DNA of 64,000 nt from CAWCFV01 sp963794995 (lineage in GTDB: Bacteria > Actinomycetota > Actinomycetes > JACCUZ01), in NCBI GenBank assembly GCA_963794995.1, contig CAWCFV010000002.1, positions 3,410,001 to 3,474,000 on the forward strand, written 5' to 3'. Each line of letters starts with the position of its first letter. Within the stretch, counting starts at the first letter, position 1. Under the pieces are notes generated by a model. It did no database searches. It saw nothing but the letters and a program-made list of their open reading frames with translations, and was not told the DNA's origin. Below are positions 7,883 to 16,534 of the stretch, piece by piece. A program made the translations under genes and the position numbers.

Positions 7883-8631
7883 CCGGCCCGGGCGCGCACC
7901 GCCCGGTCGCGCTGGTCGTCGCGAACCGCACCGACGTCGACGCCGGCTACGTCGGCGAACGCCTCGCGGACCGCGGGTTCACGCTGCGCACGGTGCTGCG
8001 GGAGGACAGCCTGCCCGGCCTGCCGGACGCCGGCCCGGTCGACCTGGTGCTGCTGCTCGGGTCCGAGTGGTCGGTCCACTCGCCGGTCGCACCCGGGGCG
8101 CTGGCGGCCGAGCGTGCGCTGGTGTGCGACGCGGTGTCGGCGGGAACCCCGGTCCTCGGGCTCTGCTACGGCGCCCAGCTCGTCGCCTCGGCCCTCGGTG
8201 GCAGCGTGGCGCCGGCCGCGGAGCCGGAGGCCGGCCCGATCAGGGTCGACACGGTCGACCCGGTCCTCGTCCCCGCCGGTCCGTGGACCGCGTTCCACGC
8301 CGACGCGCTGACGGCGCCACCTGCTTCCGACGTGGTGGCCACCAACGACTGCGGGGTGCAGGCGTTCACGCTTCCCGGCGTGCTCGGGGTGCAGTTCCAC
8401 CCCGAGGTGCGCCCATGGGTGCTGGCGGACTGGGCCGCGCGCTTCCCGCGGCTGCTGGCCGACGCGGGCACCGACGCCGAGACACTCGTCGCCGGGGCCG
8501 AGGCGCGCGAGCGGACCTCCCGCCGCGCGGCGCACGCCCTGGTCGACGTCTTCCTGGCCCGCAACAGCGACCTGCTGCCGGACCTGGGCGACGCCCTCCA
8601 CTCATCGAACGAGCCTGCCTCAGCGCCGTAG
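7879..8631 (+). CDS. class I glutamine amidotransferase-like protein (GuaA N-domain type)
   Basis: A 250-residue stand-alone GATase domain. The nucleophile elbow LGLCYGAQ (Cys near residue 95) and the QFHPEV histidine-glutamate pair are intact, so it should be catalytically competent. Such proteins hydrolyse glutamine or gamma-glutamyl amides. In an amine-degrading operon it could cleave gamma-glutamyl-amines or scavenge nitrogen, but no ligase is next to it. Its ATG overlaps the regulator stop. Its 3' end overlaps the oppositely oriented reactivase gene by 12 bp, so no room is left for a terminator. Confidence 0.85.
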   Translation: MTGPGAHRPVALVVANRTDVDAGYVGERLADRGFTLRTVLREDSLPGLPDAGPVDLVLLLGSEWSVHSPVAPGALAAERALVCDAVSAGTPVLGLCYGAQLVASALGGSVAPAAEPEAGPIRVDTVDPVLVPAGPWTAFHADALTAPPASDVVATNDCGVQAFTLPGVLGVQFHPEVRPWVLADWAARFPRLLADAGTDAETLVAGAEARERTSRRAAHALVDVFLARNSDLLPDLGDALHSSNEPASAP

Positions 8632-10308
8632 GCCGCTGAGCAGGCCCCAGGCGACGCAGTACCGGTGCCCGAGGAGCCCGCCGGCGTCCCCCCGGCCGAC
8701 GGCGGTGCCCGGCGGCAGTGCCCCCGTGACGGCCGCGAGCACCTCGTCGTCACCCGCCGGGCCGCCCACCACCACGACGGTCCCGGGCGCCACGTCGAGC
8801 GTCCGCAGGGCCCGGGCGACGTTCGCGCCGAGCAGGTCCACCTTGAGCCTCAGGCGCAGCGCCCGCCACTCGCCGGGCGCCAGGGTGCGGTGGAACGGGA
8901 GCCAGCCGGCCGGCCCGGTCACGACGAGAGACCCGACGGCCTCGCGCGGCGCCGGCAGGTCCAGGAAGCTGCGGGTGCCGTCCTCGGCGAGCAGGACCTG
9001 GGGCGCCTCCACCCGGTGCGCGGGCCCGCGCTTCACGTGCTCGGCTGCGGCGGCGGTGATGCCGGCCAGACCGGCTACCGACAGGGTCAGCAGCTCGCCG
9101 CCGCCGGCAGCGACGACCGCCGCCCGGGCCGACACCGTGTCGACGGTGCCGCCGCCGAGGTCGACGACGACCGCGTCCGGCGTCGCGCCCGGGGTCGTCA
9201 ACGCGCCCGCGCGGGCGGCCTCGGCCTCGGAGACGTCCACCTGGACGCCGACCTGCAGCCGCTCGGCGAGCGCCCCGCACGGGTTGCTGGTCGGGGCGTC
9301 CCCACGCAACGACGCCATGGTGATCGGCCGGCCCACCGTGCTGCGACGAGCCAGCACCTGGGTGGAGACGGCCGCGAGGTCGACAGCCCAGAGGTCGTCG
9401 ACGTCGTGTGCCGTCAGGTCCGGGGGGAGCGCGTAGGACGTCGTGAGCCCCACCTGCCCCGCGCGCAGACCGGCGAGCCCACGGGTGACGTCGTGACGGG
9501 TGCCGGCCAGAGCCAGCCACCCCGCCGCGTCGGCGGCCGGGGGGCCGGCCGGCGCACCGAGCGCCACGACGGCGTTGGTCGCGTCGACGAGGCCGTCGGC
9601 CAGGGCGACGGCATCGCCGAGCTCGCCCGCGTCCAGGGCCAGCAGCCGGCTCAGCCGCAGCGGGTCGGGCAGGGTGCGCAGCGGCCGGTTGTCGGCGCTC
9701 ACCTCGACGACCAGCAGCTCGGCGGCCAGGGCCGCGACGACGTCCACCTCGTCGACCACCGGCACCCGCGACGGGAGGCGGTTCGCGACCAGCACCGCCT
9801 CGTCGTCGGCGAGGACCACGGCCGCGAGCCGCCCGGCCCGGGCGAGCGGCAGCAGCAGCGCGACGGCGGCCCGGAACCCGGTACCGGCCGGCACCACCGC
9901 CACCAGAGGGTCCGTGCCGTCGGGCACCCGGCTGGAGGACACCGGGTACGGCCGTCCGACCGCCGCGCCGGCCCCGCCCGCGGTGCCTGCGCCCACGGCG
10001 ACGAGGCGCAGCCGGCCGGTGCCCGGCCGGGTCTCGGGGAGCACGGCGGTGCCGGTGTGGACCGGGCGGAGCGGGGCGGCGGCGGCCAGCTCGACCCGCA
10101 CCTGGTGCTGCCGTTCCAGGCGTCGCACCAGGGCGACGGCGGCATCCAGGCTGGCCGGCGACCCCTTCGCCCGACGAGTCGGGGTCCGGCCGGCCCCGAG
10201 CAGCTGCACACCCTCCGGTGTCAGCCGGCCCAGGACGACCTCGGTGGTCGAGTTGCCGACGTCGATCCCGGCCGCGACGGTGCCTGCTCCGGCTGCCCCC
10301 CGGCTCAC
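8620..10308 (-). CDS. ddrA: diol/glycerol dehydratase reactivase, large ATPase subunit (DdrA/PduG-like)
   Basis: This 562-residue protein starts with VAAGIDVGNSTTEVVLG, the actin-like phosphate-1 motif of B12-dehydratase reactivases, and later has DAVVVDLGGGTVDTV and VVVVGGPAGDDE. It uses ATP to expel damaged cobalamin from the dehydratase. The GTG at 10308 overlaps the small-subunit stop (GTGA), making it the last gene of the dehydratase operon. It is slightly shorter than the usual ~610 residues. No gene for the small reactivase subunit (DdrB/PduH) is present in the window. Confidence 0.88.
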   Translation of the reverse strand: MSRGAAGAGTVAAGIDVGNSTTEVVLGRLTPEGVQLLGAGRTPTRRAKGSPASLDAAVALVRRLERQHQVRVELAAAAPLRPVHTGTAVLPETRPGTGRLRLVAVGAGTAGGAGAAVGRPYPVSSSRVPDGTDPLVAVVPAGTGFRAAVALLLPLARAGRLAAVVLADDEAVLVANRLPSRVPVVDEVDVVAALAAELLVVEVSADNRPLRTLPDPLRLSRLLALDAGELGDAVALADGLVDATNAVVALGAPAGPPAADAAGWLALAGTRHDVTRGLAGLRAGQVGLTTSYALPPDLTAHDVDDLWAVDLAAVSTQVLARRSTVGRPITMASLRGDAPTSNPCGALAERLQVGVQVDVSEAEAARAGALTTPGATPDAVVVDLGGGTVDTVSARAAVVAAGGGELLTLSVAGLAGITAAAAEHVKRGPAHRVEAPQVLLAEDGTRSFLDLPAPREAVGSLVVTGPAGWLPFHRTLAPGEWRALRLRLKVDLLGANVARALRTLDVAPGTVVVVGGPAGDDEVLAAVTGALPPGTAVGRGDAGGLLGHRYCVAWGLLSGLRR

Positions 10309-10661
10309 CGCAGCAGGCCGCGCCGGGCGTAGACCTCGGCGGCCTCGCGCACCAGCGCGGCGCACAGCGGTGCCGGGAGCCCGTCCAGCCGGTCCGCCGT
10401 CTCGGCCAGGTCGGCGGCGCTCGACCGGTGCGGGCGCAGCGCCTCGTACAGGGCCATCACCTCCTGCTCGGTGAGCAGGGTCAGCTCCGCCGCCCGCCGG
10501 AAGTTCGCGGCCAGCTGGGGGTTGTCGTGCTGCTCGGCGACCAGGGCCTGGTGCGCCAGGGTCTCCGGGTGGATGCGGACGTCGTCGGAGACGAGCTCCT
10601 CGCGGGCCAGCCGGTCGACTGTCAGCTCGGTCGCGTCGCGACCGGAGAACGCGCGGGTCAT
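10305..10661 (-). CDS. pduE: B12-dependent diol dehydratase small (gamma) subunit
   Basis: A 118-residue protein matching PduE/DhaB3: SDDVRIHPETLAHQALVAE, NFRRAAELTLLTEQE, YEALRPHRSS, and ALVREAAEVYARR at the C-terminus. It begins almost directly at the conserved core and lacks the 20-40 residue N-terminal extension that targets microcompartment PduE proteins to the shell. This suggests a cytosolic enzyme. The ATG overlaps the stop of the fused large-medium gene by 4 nt. Confidence 0.9.
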   Translation of the reverse strand: MTRAFSGRDATELTVDRLAREELVSDDVRIHPETLAHQALVAEQHDNPQLAANFRRAAELTLLTEQEVMALYEALRPHRSSAADLAETADRLDGLPAPLCAALVREAAEVYARRGLLR

Positions 10662-12895
10662 GGCGCCACCGTCATGTTCTCGGGGCCGGTGGTGAGGTCG
10701 ACGCACGCACGCTCGAGGGCGACCAGGGAGATGACGCTGGTGTGGTAGCGCGCTTCGATCGCCTCGTCGGTGTAGGGGTTGCGGGCTGGCACCGGCGTGG
10801 CCCCCTTGGCGTGGCGCCCGGCGTTGGTCCCCATCTGGCGGTAGAGATCAGCGGTGATGACCGGTGCCATGCTGTACAGCTCGAGGTTGGCCAGCGGGGA
10901 GAGATCCCGTCGGTGGATCAGGGCGGTCCCCTTCCCCTGCAGGCCGATGCCGATGCCGGACCCGGCCAGCCGCGCGGCTGTCAGCCCGATCATGCCGAGG
11001 TCGATGGTGGCGTTCACGCGCACGACCCGGGCCGTGCAGCCCTCCTCCTCGAGACCGGCCAGCAGCTCGCGCAGCACCTCGACCACCGTCAGGCCGGACA
11101 GCGTCCGCCAGACGCTGCGCCCCACACCTGGGGAGAGACCGATGACGACCTCCCGCGGGTCGCTGCCCTGCTCGGCGGGCCCGGCCGCGGTCAGCTCGTC
11201 GCCGGCCCAGCCGGACTGGTCGGCCCGGAGGTCCTCGACCCCGCGGGCCTGCCGGATGTCGTCGATCTCGGCCGCCCGCGCGGCCGTGGGCTCGTACCCG
11301 GTGCCCGGCCCGGCGTAGTCGTTGGGGTCGGTGACGAGGCTGAGCACGTTCATCTGCTCGTCGAAGATGGCAGCGGTCTGCAGGTGGTCGCCGTGCACCC
11401 GGGCCGCGAGCATGTCGAGCAACCGGCCGGCCTCCTCGTCGTACCCGCACTCCTGCAGGGCGCGGGCCACCTCCAGCGAGCCGAGCCCGGAGCTGCGCAC
11501 GGCATGGGCGGCGCCGAGCACGACCATCGGGTCGGGATCGCCCAGGTCCTTGGAGCCCGTCGCGTCGATGGCCAGCTCGACGTGGTCGTCGGTGAAGTCG
11601 GCCAGCCCGAGCCAGCGGTAGACGTCGCGGCACGCCTCGGCCGCCCGTCGCCTGAGACGTCCGACCTCTGCAGGCCGCGCGGTGCGCAGCCCGCCGTCGA
11701 CGCCCCAGTCCCGCTGCATCGCCAGCCAGTCGTCGATGTCCTCGGCGTTCCACTGAGACGGCCCGAACATGTTGTCGTAGCGCTGGATGGACCCGAAACC
11801 GCTGCACACGTAGTCGCTGCCGGCGAGCAGGATCGGCAGCGTCCGGGACGTGCGGCGGACATCCGACTCCGACATCAGCGCGTCGTTGCCCGTGCAGGCC
11901 TCCAGGTTGCGGGCCATCACCATGAGGTTCTCGGCCATCATCTCGCGAACGCCCCGTGGCACCGACCCGGCGACGCTGGCCCCGTCGATCCCTCCGTTCT
12001 GGACGCCCTGCACCCCGATCGCGCGGGCGAGGGACACGCACCGCGACTCGAGGTAGAGCATCGAGCTCCGCTCGGCCCCGCCCATGAGGACCTCTGCCCC
12101 GGCGCCGGAGGACACCCTCATCTTCACTCCGCGGCTGGCATAGCCGGCGGCCAGCACCGCCTTGCTGTACGGCGTGTCGTCACCGTCGACGAACACCGAC
12201 TCGGTGCCGTAGAGGCTCACCGTCTCGGCGTAGGAGACCAGTCCCCGGATGCCCATCTCGAGCTCCATCGCCTCCTCGACCGAGCACTGCACCAGCACCC
12301 CGGCCGAGCCGACGACCGAGCCGATGGTGACCGCGACGGCGTTGGACGGCGCGTCGGCGAGGACCGGCACGGTCGTCTCGAGCTCGCGGAAGCCGTAGGC
12401 CGCCGCGGTCGCCGCGTCAGCGGCGAGCAGCAGCGGGTCGTCCAGGCGGTTGGTGACGTGCGCCTGGTTGCTGGGTGTACGGCGGGCCCGCATCTTGGTC
12501 ATGGCCAGACCGAGCTCGACGGGGCGCAGCAGCGCGACCACCCGCGCCAGCTTGGCCGGCGTCATGCCGGTCGTGAGCCGCACGAGCTCCGCCCGCGGCA
12601 CCGCCGGGTCGACGAAGCGGCGGGCGAGCTCGACGTCGGGCAGCGCCATCGCCTCCGCCGCCACCGTCAGGTCGATCCCGTGCGTGGCGACCATGGCGTC
12701 CAACGAGTCGAAGTCGGCCGCATCCCGGCTGTCCATCTCGGTCACGACGCCCTCGCACACCACCAGGGACGGCTCCGGGTCGTACGGGCTGTGCAGCGCC
12801 ACCAGGCCGAGCTCGACGTTCTCGTGGGCGAAGCCGTCCAGGTTGACCCGCTGGGCGTCCATGAACCGGATCCGGCCGACCCGCTCGTCGCTCAT
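10658..12895 (-). CDS. adenosylcobalamin-dependent diol dehydratase, fused large and medium subunits
   Basis: The 745-residue protein joins two polypeptides that are separate in Klebsiella-type enzymes. Residues 1 to about 550 are the TIM-barrel large subunit (CSVEEAMELEMGIRGLVSYA, YGTESVFVDGDDTPYSKA, ESRCVSLARAIGVQGVQNGG, ESDVRRTSRTL, GPGTGYEPTAARAAEI). After a ~25-residue linker, about 575-745 form the B12-binding medium subunit (EVVIGLSPGVG, GLEEEGCTARVVRV, SGSGIGIGLQGKGTALIHRR, GRHAKGATPVPA). It dehydrates 1,2-propanediol or glycerol to an aldehyde by radical chemistry. No targeting extension is visible at the junction. The ATG at 12895 overlaps the GlcG-like stop. Confidence 0.92.
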   Translation of the reverse strand: MSDERVGRIRFMDAQRVNLDGFAHENVELGLVALHSPYDPEPSLVVCEGVVTEMDSRDAADFDSLDAMVATHGIDLTVAAEAMALPDVELARRFVDPAVPRAELVRLTTGMTPAKLARVVALLRPVELGLAMTKMRARRTPSNQAHVTNRLDDPLLLAADAATAAAYGFRELETTVPVLADAPSNAVAVTIGSVVGSAGVLVQCSVEEAMELEMGIRGLVSYAETVSLYGTESVFVDGDDTPYSKAVLAAGYASRGVKMRVSSGAGAEVLMGGAERSSMLYLESRCVSLARAIGVQGVQNGGIDGASVAGSVPRGVREMMAENLMVMARNLEACTGNDALMSESDVRRTSRTLPILLAGSDYVCSGFGSIQRYDNMFGPSQWNAEDIDDWLAMQRDWGVDGGLRTARPAEVGRLRRRAAEACRDVYRWLGLADFTDDHVELAIDATGSKDLGDPDPMVVLGAAHAVRSSGLGSLEVARALQECGYDEEAGRLLDMLAARVHGDHLQTAAIFDEQMNVLSLVTDPNDYAGPGTGYEPTAARAAEIDDIRQARGVEDLRADQSGWAGDELTAAGPAEQGSDPREVVIGLSPGVGRSVWRTLSGLTVVEVLRELLAGLEEEGCTARVVRVNATIDLGMIGLTAARLAGSGIGIGLQGKGTALIHRRDLSPLANLELYSMAPVITADLYRQMGTNAGRHAKGATPVPARNPYTDEAIEARYHTSVISLVALERACVDLTTGPENMTVAP

Positions 12896-13344
12896 CTGGT
12901 CGTGGCCCCTTCGCTGGTCGCGGCCGCGAAGACCGCGTGGCCGGCTGCGGCGCACGCCTCGTCCTGCTCGGCGGTGCCCCCGCTGACCCCGATGCCGGCC
13001 ACCACGACGCCGTCCTGGTCGGGGGAGCCGGACCAGCAGGGCAGGCCTCCGCCGAACACGACGTAGCGGCCGCCGCCGTTGGCGTGCAGCCCCGCGAGGG
13101 GGCCGCCGGGCGCGGCCAGAGGACCCAGCTCGGCGGTCGCGACGCGATGGGCCACCGCGGTGAACGCCTTGTCGATCGCGAGGGTGGGCCCGGCGATCTC
13201 GGCGCGGTCCATCCGCTGGAAGTGGACGAGGTGGCCCCCGGCGTCGACCACGGCTGCCGAGACGACCGCACCGGTCTTGGCGGCCTCCGAGAGCGCGGCG
13301 TCGGTCATCCGGGCCGCCAGGGAAAGGGTGATCACGGCAGACAC
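12892..13344 (-). CDS. GlcG/HbpS-like (DUF336) protein
   Basis: A 150-residue single-domain protein: AVVDAGGHLVHFQRMD, IDKAFTAVAHR, GGGRYVVFGGGLP, GVVVAGIGVSGGTAEQDEAC. The fold binds haem or cobalamin-related ligands in HbpS and forms the C-terminal half of PduO, the adenosyltransferase-linked protein of diol operons. Its place directly before the dehydratase fits a role in cofactor handling or redox protection. GTG start at 13344 (an in-frame GTG at 13335 is possible); 8 nt downstream of the peptidase gene. Confidence 0.82.
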   Translation of the reverse strand: MSAVITLSLAARMTDAALSEAAKTGAVVSAAVVDAGGHLVHFQRMDRAEIAGPTLAIDKAFTAVAHRVATAELGPLAAPGGPLAGLHANGGGRYVVFGGGLPCWSGSPDQDGVVVAGIGVSGGTAEQDEACAAAGHAVFAAATSEGATTR

Positions 13345-13352
13345 TGTGGCAG

Positions 13353-14456
13353 TCAGCGCCCCAGCAGGGGGAGCAGTTCGTCGACCGGCAGACCGTGGAG
13401 GACGTGGCCGTCCCGGCCGCGCACCGTGTCCGCGACCAGCAGGGCGTTCAGCGCCGACTCCTCGGCCGCCTCGGCCACTGCGTCGAACACGTCGTCCAGG
13501 GGGGACCCGTGCGTCCAGTACTGGCCCTCGACCACGGTGCGCACGCCGACGACGTCGCCCCCGCGCGGGATGCGCTGCGCGGTCGAGAAGGCGAGGAAGA
13601 TCTCTCCGGAGCCGTCGTTGCCGACGCTCCCGACCCGGCCGAGCCCGACGTCCACCCGACGGGCCAGGCGCCGCAGCTGGTGCGGTAGCAGGGGCAGGTC
13701 GGTGGCCACGACCGCGATGCACGAGCCCTCGTGGTGCCGCACCGGCATCCGGTCGGTCAGCAGGTGCCCCACGAGCAGGCCGTCGACCCGAAGCTGGCGC
13801 CGGGTGCCGAAGTTGCCGTTGAGCAGCACCCCGACCGTGTAGGTCGTGCCGCCCACGTCCACCAGCCGGCTCGCCGTGCCGATGCCGCCCTTGAAGTCGA
13901 AGAGCTGCATGCCGGTGCCGGCACCGACGACGCCCTCGGCCACCGGACCCGCCGAGGCGGAGTCGAGGGCGGTCTCGACGTGCCCCGCTGTCAGTGCGGC
14001 AGCAAGGTTGTCGTTGAGGAACCCGTCGTCGCACTCGCCGACCACCGGCATGACGACGTCGTCGCGACCGGCGGAGGGGTCGAGTCGCTGCACGTGCCGG
14101 ACCACGGCGTCGTAGGCGATGCCGAGGTTGGCGGTGTCACACAGCACGACCGGCGAGCCGAGGAGCCCCCACTCGTCGATGACGAGGTCGCCGGTCAGCA
14201 CGCCGTACCCGTTGAAGGTGCTGGTCGCGGCGTACACGCGCTCGGTGAACGGGTTGCCGTCGTGCGGCCAGAGGGCCGTCACCCCGGTCCGCGCGACCGG
14301 ACCGACCCCGTCGGCGGACCACACCGTGGCGTGGCCCACCCGCACTCCCGGCACGTCGGTGACCGCGTTCAGGGGCCCGGCCGCCAACCGTCCGACGGCG
14401 AGGCCGAGGTCACGGGCGCGGGCACGGGGCGCGGGTGGTCCGGCGAGCACCGGCAC
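13353..14456 (-). CDS. P1-family (DmpA/NylC-like) N-terminal-nucleophile peptidase
   Basis: The 367-residue protein matches DmpA-type aminopeptidases: NAVTDVPGVRVGHATVW near the start, GVLLNGNFGTRRQLRVDG before the cleavage region, and the self-cleaving nucleophile in EGSCIAVVATDLPLLPHQL (Ser245, preceded by Gly). The proenzyme should split into two chains with the new N-terminal serine as catalyst. Family members cleave N-terminal residues, beta-peptides or small amides. It is the first gene of the diol dehydratase operon, where its role is unclear; amide cleavage feeding the amine pathway is one idea. GTG start. Confidence 0.87.
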   Translation of the reverse strand: MPVLAGPPAPRARARDLGLAVGRLAAGPLNAVTDVPGVRVGHATVWSADGVGPVARTGVTALWPHDGNPFTERVYAATSTFNGYGVLTGDLVIDEWGLLGSPVVLCDTANLGIAYDAVVRHVQRLDPSAGRDDVVMPVVGECDDGFLNDNLAAALTAGHVETALDSASAGPVAEGVVGAGTGMQLFDFKGGIGTASRLVDVGGTTYTVGVLLNGNFGTRRQLRVDGLLVGHLLTDRMPVRHHEGSCIAVVATDLPLLPHQLRRLARRVDVGLGRVGSVGNDGSGEIFLAFSTAQRIPRGGDVVGVRTVVEGQYWTHGSPLDDVFDAVAEAAEESALNALLVADTVRGRDGHVLHGLPVDELLPLLGR

Positions 14457-14537
14457 AGGTTAGGCCCCTCGCGGTACGTGGCTGCGGTGGGCGGGCCGGG
14501 ATCAGGCCTCACGTCTTGTCCATCTGCTGAGACGCCG

Positions 14538-16472
14538 TCAGGTCGCGCCCCACGGCAGCGTGCTCCCGTCACCGCCGTTGCTCGCCTGCTCCTCGGCGCG
14601 GATCACGTGCATCACGGCGTTGATCAGCGCGAGGTGGGTGAAGGCCTGCGGGAAGTTGCCCAGGTGCCGGCCGCTGTGCGGGTCGATCTCCTCGGCGTAG
14701 AGCTCCAGCGGGCTGGCGTAGGCGAGCAGGCGCTCGCACAGCTTCCGGCCGCGTTCCAGCTCGCCGATCTCGACAAGCGCCGAGACCAGCCAGAACGAGC
14801 AGATGGTGAAGCTGCCCTCCTCGCCGGTCAGGCCGTCGTCGGTCTCCTCCACCCGGTAGCGCAGCACCAGCCCGTCGACGGTGAGCTCGTCGGCGACGGC
14901 GAGCACGGTGGCCCGCACCCGCGGGTCGGTCGGCGGGAGGAACCGCATCAGGGGGATCAGCAGCAGCGAGGCGTCCAGCGCGGTGTTGCCGTAGCGCTGC
15001 ACGAACACCCCGCGCGCGTCGACGCCGTGGGCGCAGATGTCCGCGTGGATCTGGTCGGCGAGCGTCTGCCACTTCTCGGCGTACTCCTGCTCGTCGTGCA
15101 TCCGGGCCAGCCGGGCGCCGCGGTCCAGGGCGACCCAGCACATGAGCTTGCTCGAGGTGAAGTGCTGCGGGTCGCCGCGCACCTCCCAGATCCCGCGGTC
15201 CGGCTCCTCCCAGTGCTCGGCCGCCTGCTCGACCTGGCGGGTGAGCACCGGCCACAGCGACTCGGGCAGCTGCTCGCGCGAGCGGGCGTGCAGGTAGACC
15301 GAGTCCAGCACCGCGCCCCAGACGTCGTGCTGCCGCTGGGAGAAGGCGCCGTTGCCGGTGCGCACCGGGAAGGCGCCCTCGTAGCCGGCGAGGTGCGGCA
15401 AGGAGGTCTCGACCAGCTCCCGCTCCCCGGCCACGCCGTACATCACCTGCAGGTCGTTGCCGTCCCGGCAGGCGTCCGCGACGAAGTAGAAGAAGTCGTC
15501 CGCCTCGCGGTCGAAGCCCAGCGTGTACAGCCCCCACAGGGCGAAGGTGCTGTCGCGCACCCAGGCGTAGCGGTAGTCCCAGTTACGCTCGCCGCCCGGC
15601 GTCTCGGGCAGCGAGGTCGTGGCGGCGGCGAGCAGCGCGCCGGTCGGGGCGTAGGTCAGCCCCTTCAGCGTCAGGGCGCTGCGCTGGAGGTAGCTGCGCC
15701 ACGGGTGGTCCGGGAAGGTCCCGAGCGTGATCCACTGCCGCCAGTACTCCGAGGTCCGCCGCAGCCGCGACTCAGCCTCGGCCAGGTCGCGCGGTGGCGG
15801 GAGCGGCGACCACGACAGGGCCACGAAGCGGCTCTCGCCCTCGACCAGCCGGGTCCGTGCGTGCAGCCCGGGCCCCTCGATGCCCGGTCGGAGGTCGGTG
15901 GTCAGGCGCAGCTCGACCTCACCGTCCGGGGAGGTGGCGACCACCTCGCCGTAGCCCTCGCCCGCATAGGTCCAGACCGGCTCGGCGCGCCCGTAGTCGA
16001 GGACCGGCTCGCAGGTCATCGACAGGTCAACCGAGCCGCTGACGCAGCGCACGATGCGCAGCAGGCAGTGCTCCGCGTCGTCGTCGGTGGGGGAGCGACG
16101 GTGGGTCCGCGAGCGCTCGTCGACGTTGTGCCACGGGCCCATCGCGAGGACGTCCCGGACGAGCAGCCACCCGGTACGGGTCTGCCAGGTGGTCTCCACG
16201 ATCAGGCTGCCGGGCAGGTACCGCCGGGCAGCCGGGACCATCTCGTCGTACGGCCCGATCCGGAAGGCGCCGGCGCCGCGGTCGAGCAGCGCGCTGAACA
16301 CGCTCGGTGAGTCCGGGCGGGGCAGGCACATCCACTCGACCGCGCCGCTCGGCGCGATCAGGCAGTTCACCTCGCAGTCGGAGAGGAACGCGAAGTCGGC
16401 GATCGGCGGGAACGGGCTGCGACCGCTGAGGCTCGCAGGCCCGAACCCGGTGGCGCCGTGGTCCTCGGCCAT
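14538..16472 (-). CDS. glycoside hydrolase family 15 (glucoamylase/trehalase-like)
   Basis: About 644 residues with the actinobacterial GH15 layout: an N-terminal beta-sandwich (PPIADFAFLSDCEVNCLIAP, SGAVEWMCLPR) and a C-terminal (alpha/alpha)6 barrel with ERNWDYRYAWVRDSTFALWG, GLTGEEGSFTICSFWLVSAL (catalytic Glu in EEGSF) and GNFPQAFTHLALINA. Close actinobacterial relatives act as trehalases or alpha-glucosidases; the substrate cannot be fixed here. There is no signal peptide, so it is cytoplasmic. The ATG at 16472 is chosen; an in-frame GTG at 16508 would add 12 residues. It lies 62 nt downstream of the hemerythrin gene on the same strand. Confidence 0.9.
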   Translation of the reverse strand: MAEDHGATGFGPASLSGRSPFPPIADFAFLSDCEVNCLIAPSGAVEWMCLPRPDSPSVFSALLDRGAGAFRIGPYDEMVPAARRYLPGSLIVETTWQTRTGWLLVRDVLAMGPWHNVDERSRTHRRSPTDDDAEHCLLRIVRCVSGSVDLSMTCEPVLDYGRAEPVWTYAGEGYGEVVATSPDGEVELRLTTDLRPGIEGPGLHARTRLVEGESRFVALSWSPLPPPRDLAEAESRLRRTSEYWRQWITLGTFPDHPWRSYLQRSALTLKGLTYAPTGALLAAATTSLPETPGGERNWDYRYAWVRDSTFALWGLYTLGFDREADDFFYFVADACRDGNDLQVMYGVAGERELVETSLPHLAGYEGAFPVRTGNGAFSQRQHDVWGAVLDSVYLHARSREQLPESLWPVLTRQVEQAAEHWEEPDRGIWEVRGDPQHFTSSKLMCWVALDRGARLARMHDEQEYAEKWQTLADQIHADICAHGVDARGVFVQRYGNTALDASLLLIPLMRFLPPTDPRVRATVLAVADELTVDGLVLRYRVEETDDGLTGEEGSFTICSFWLVSALVEIGELERGRKLCERLLAYASPLELYAEEIDPHSGRHLGNFPQAFTHLALINAVMHVIRAEEQASNGGDGSTLPWGAT

Positions 16473-16534
16473 GTGTTGATCGTGGACCTCGGGGCCGGTC
16501 TTCGCCACTGCCTGACCGGCACCGCCGGCCCGGG

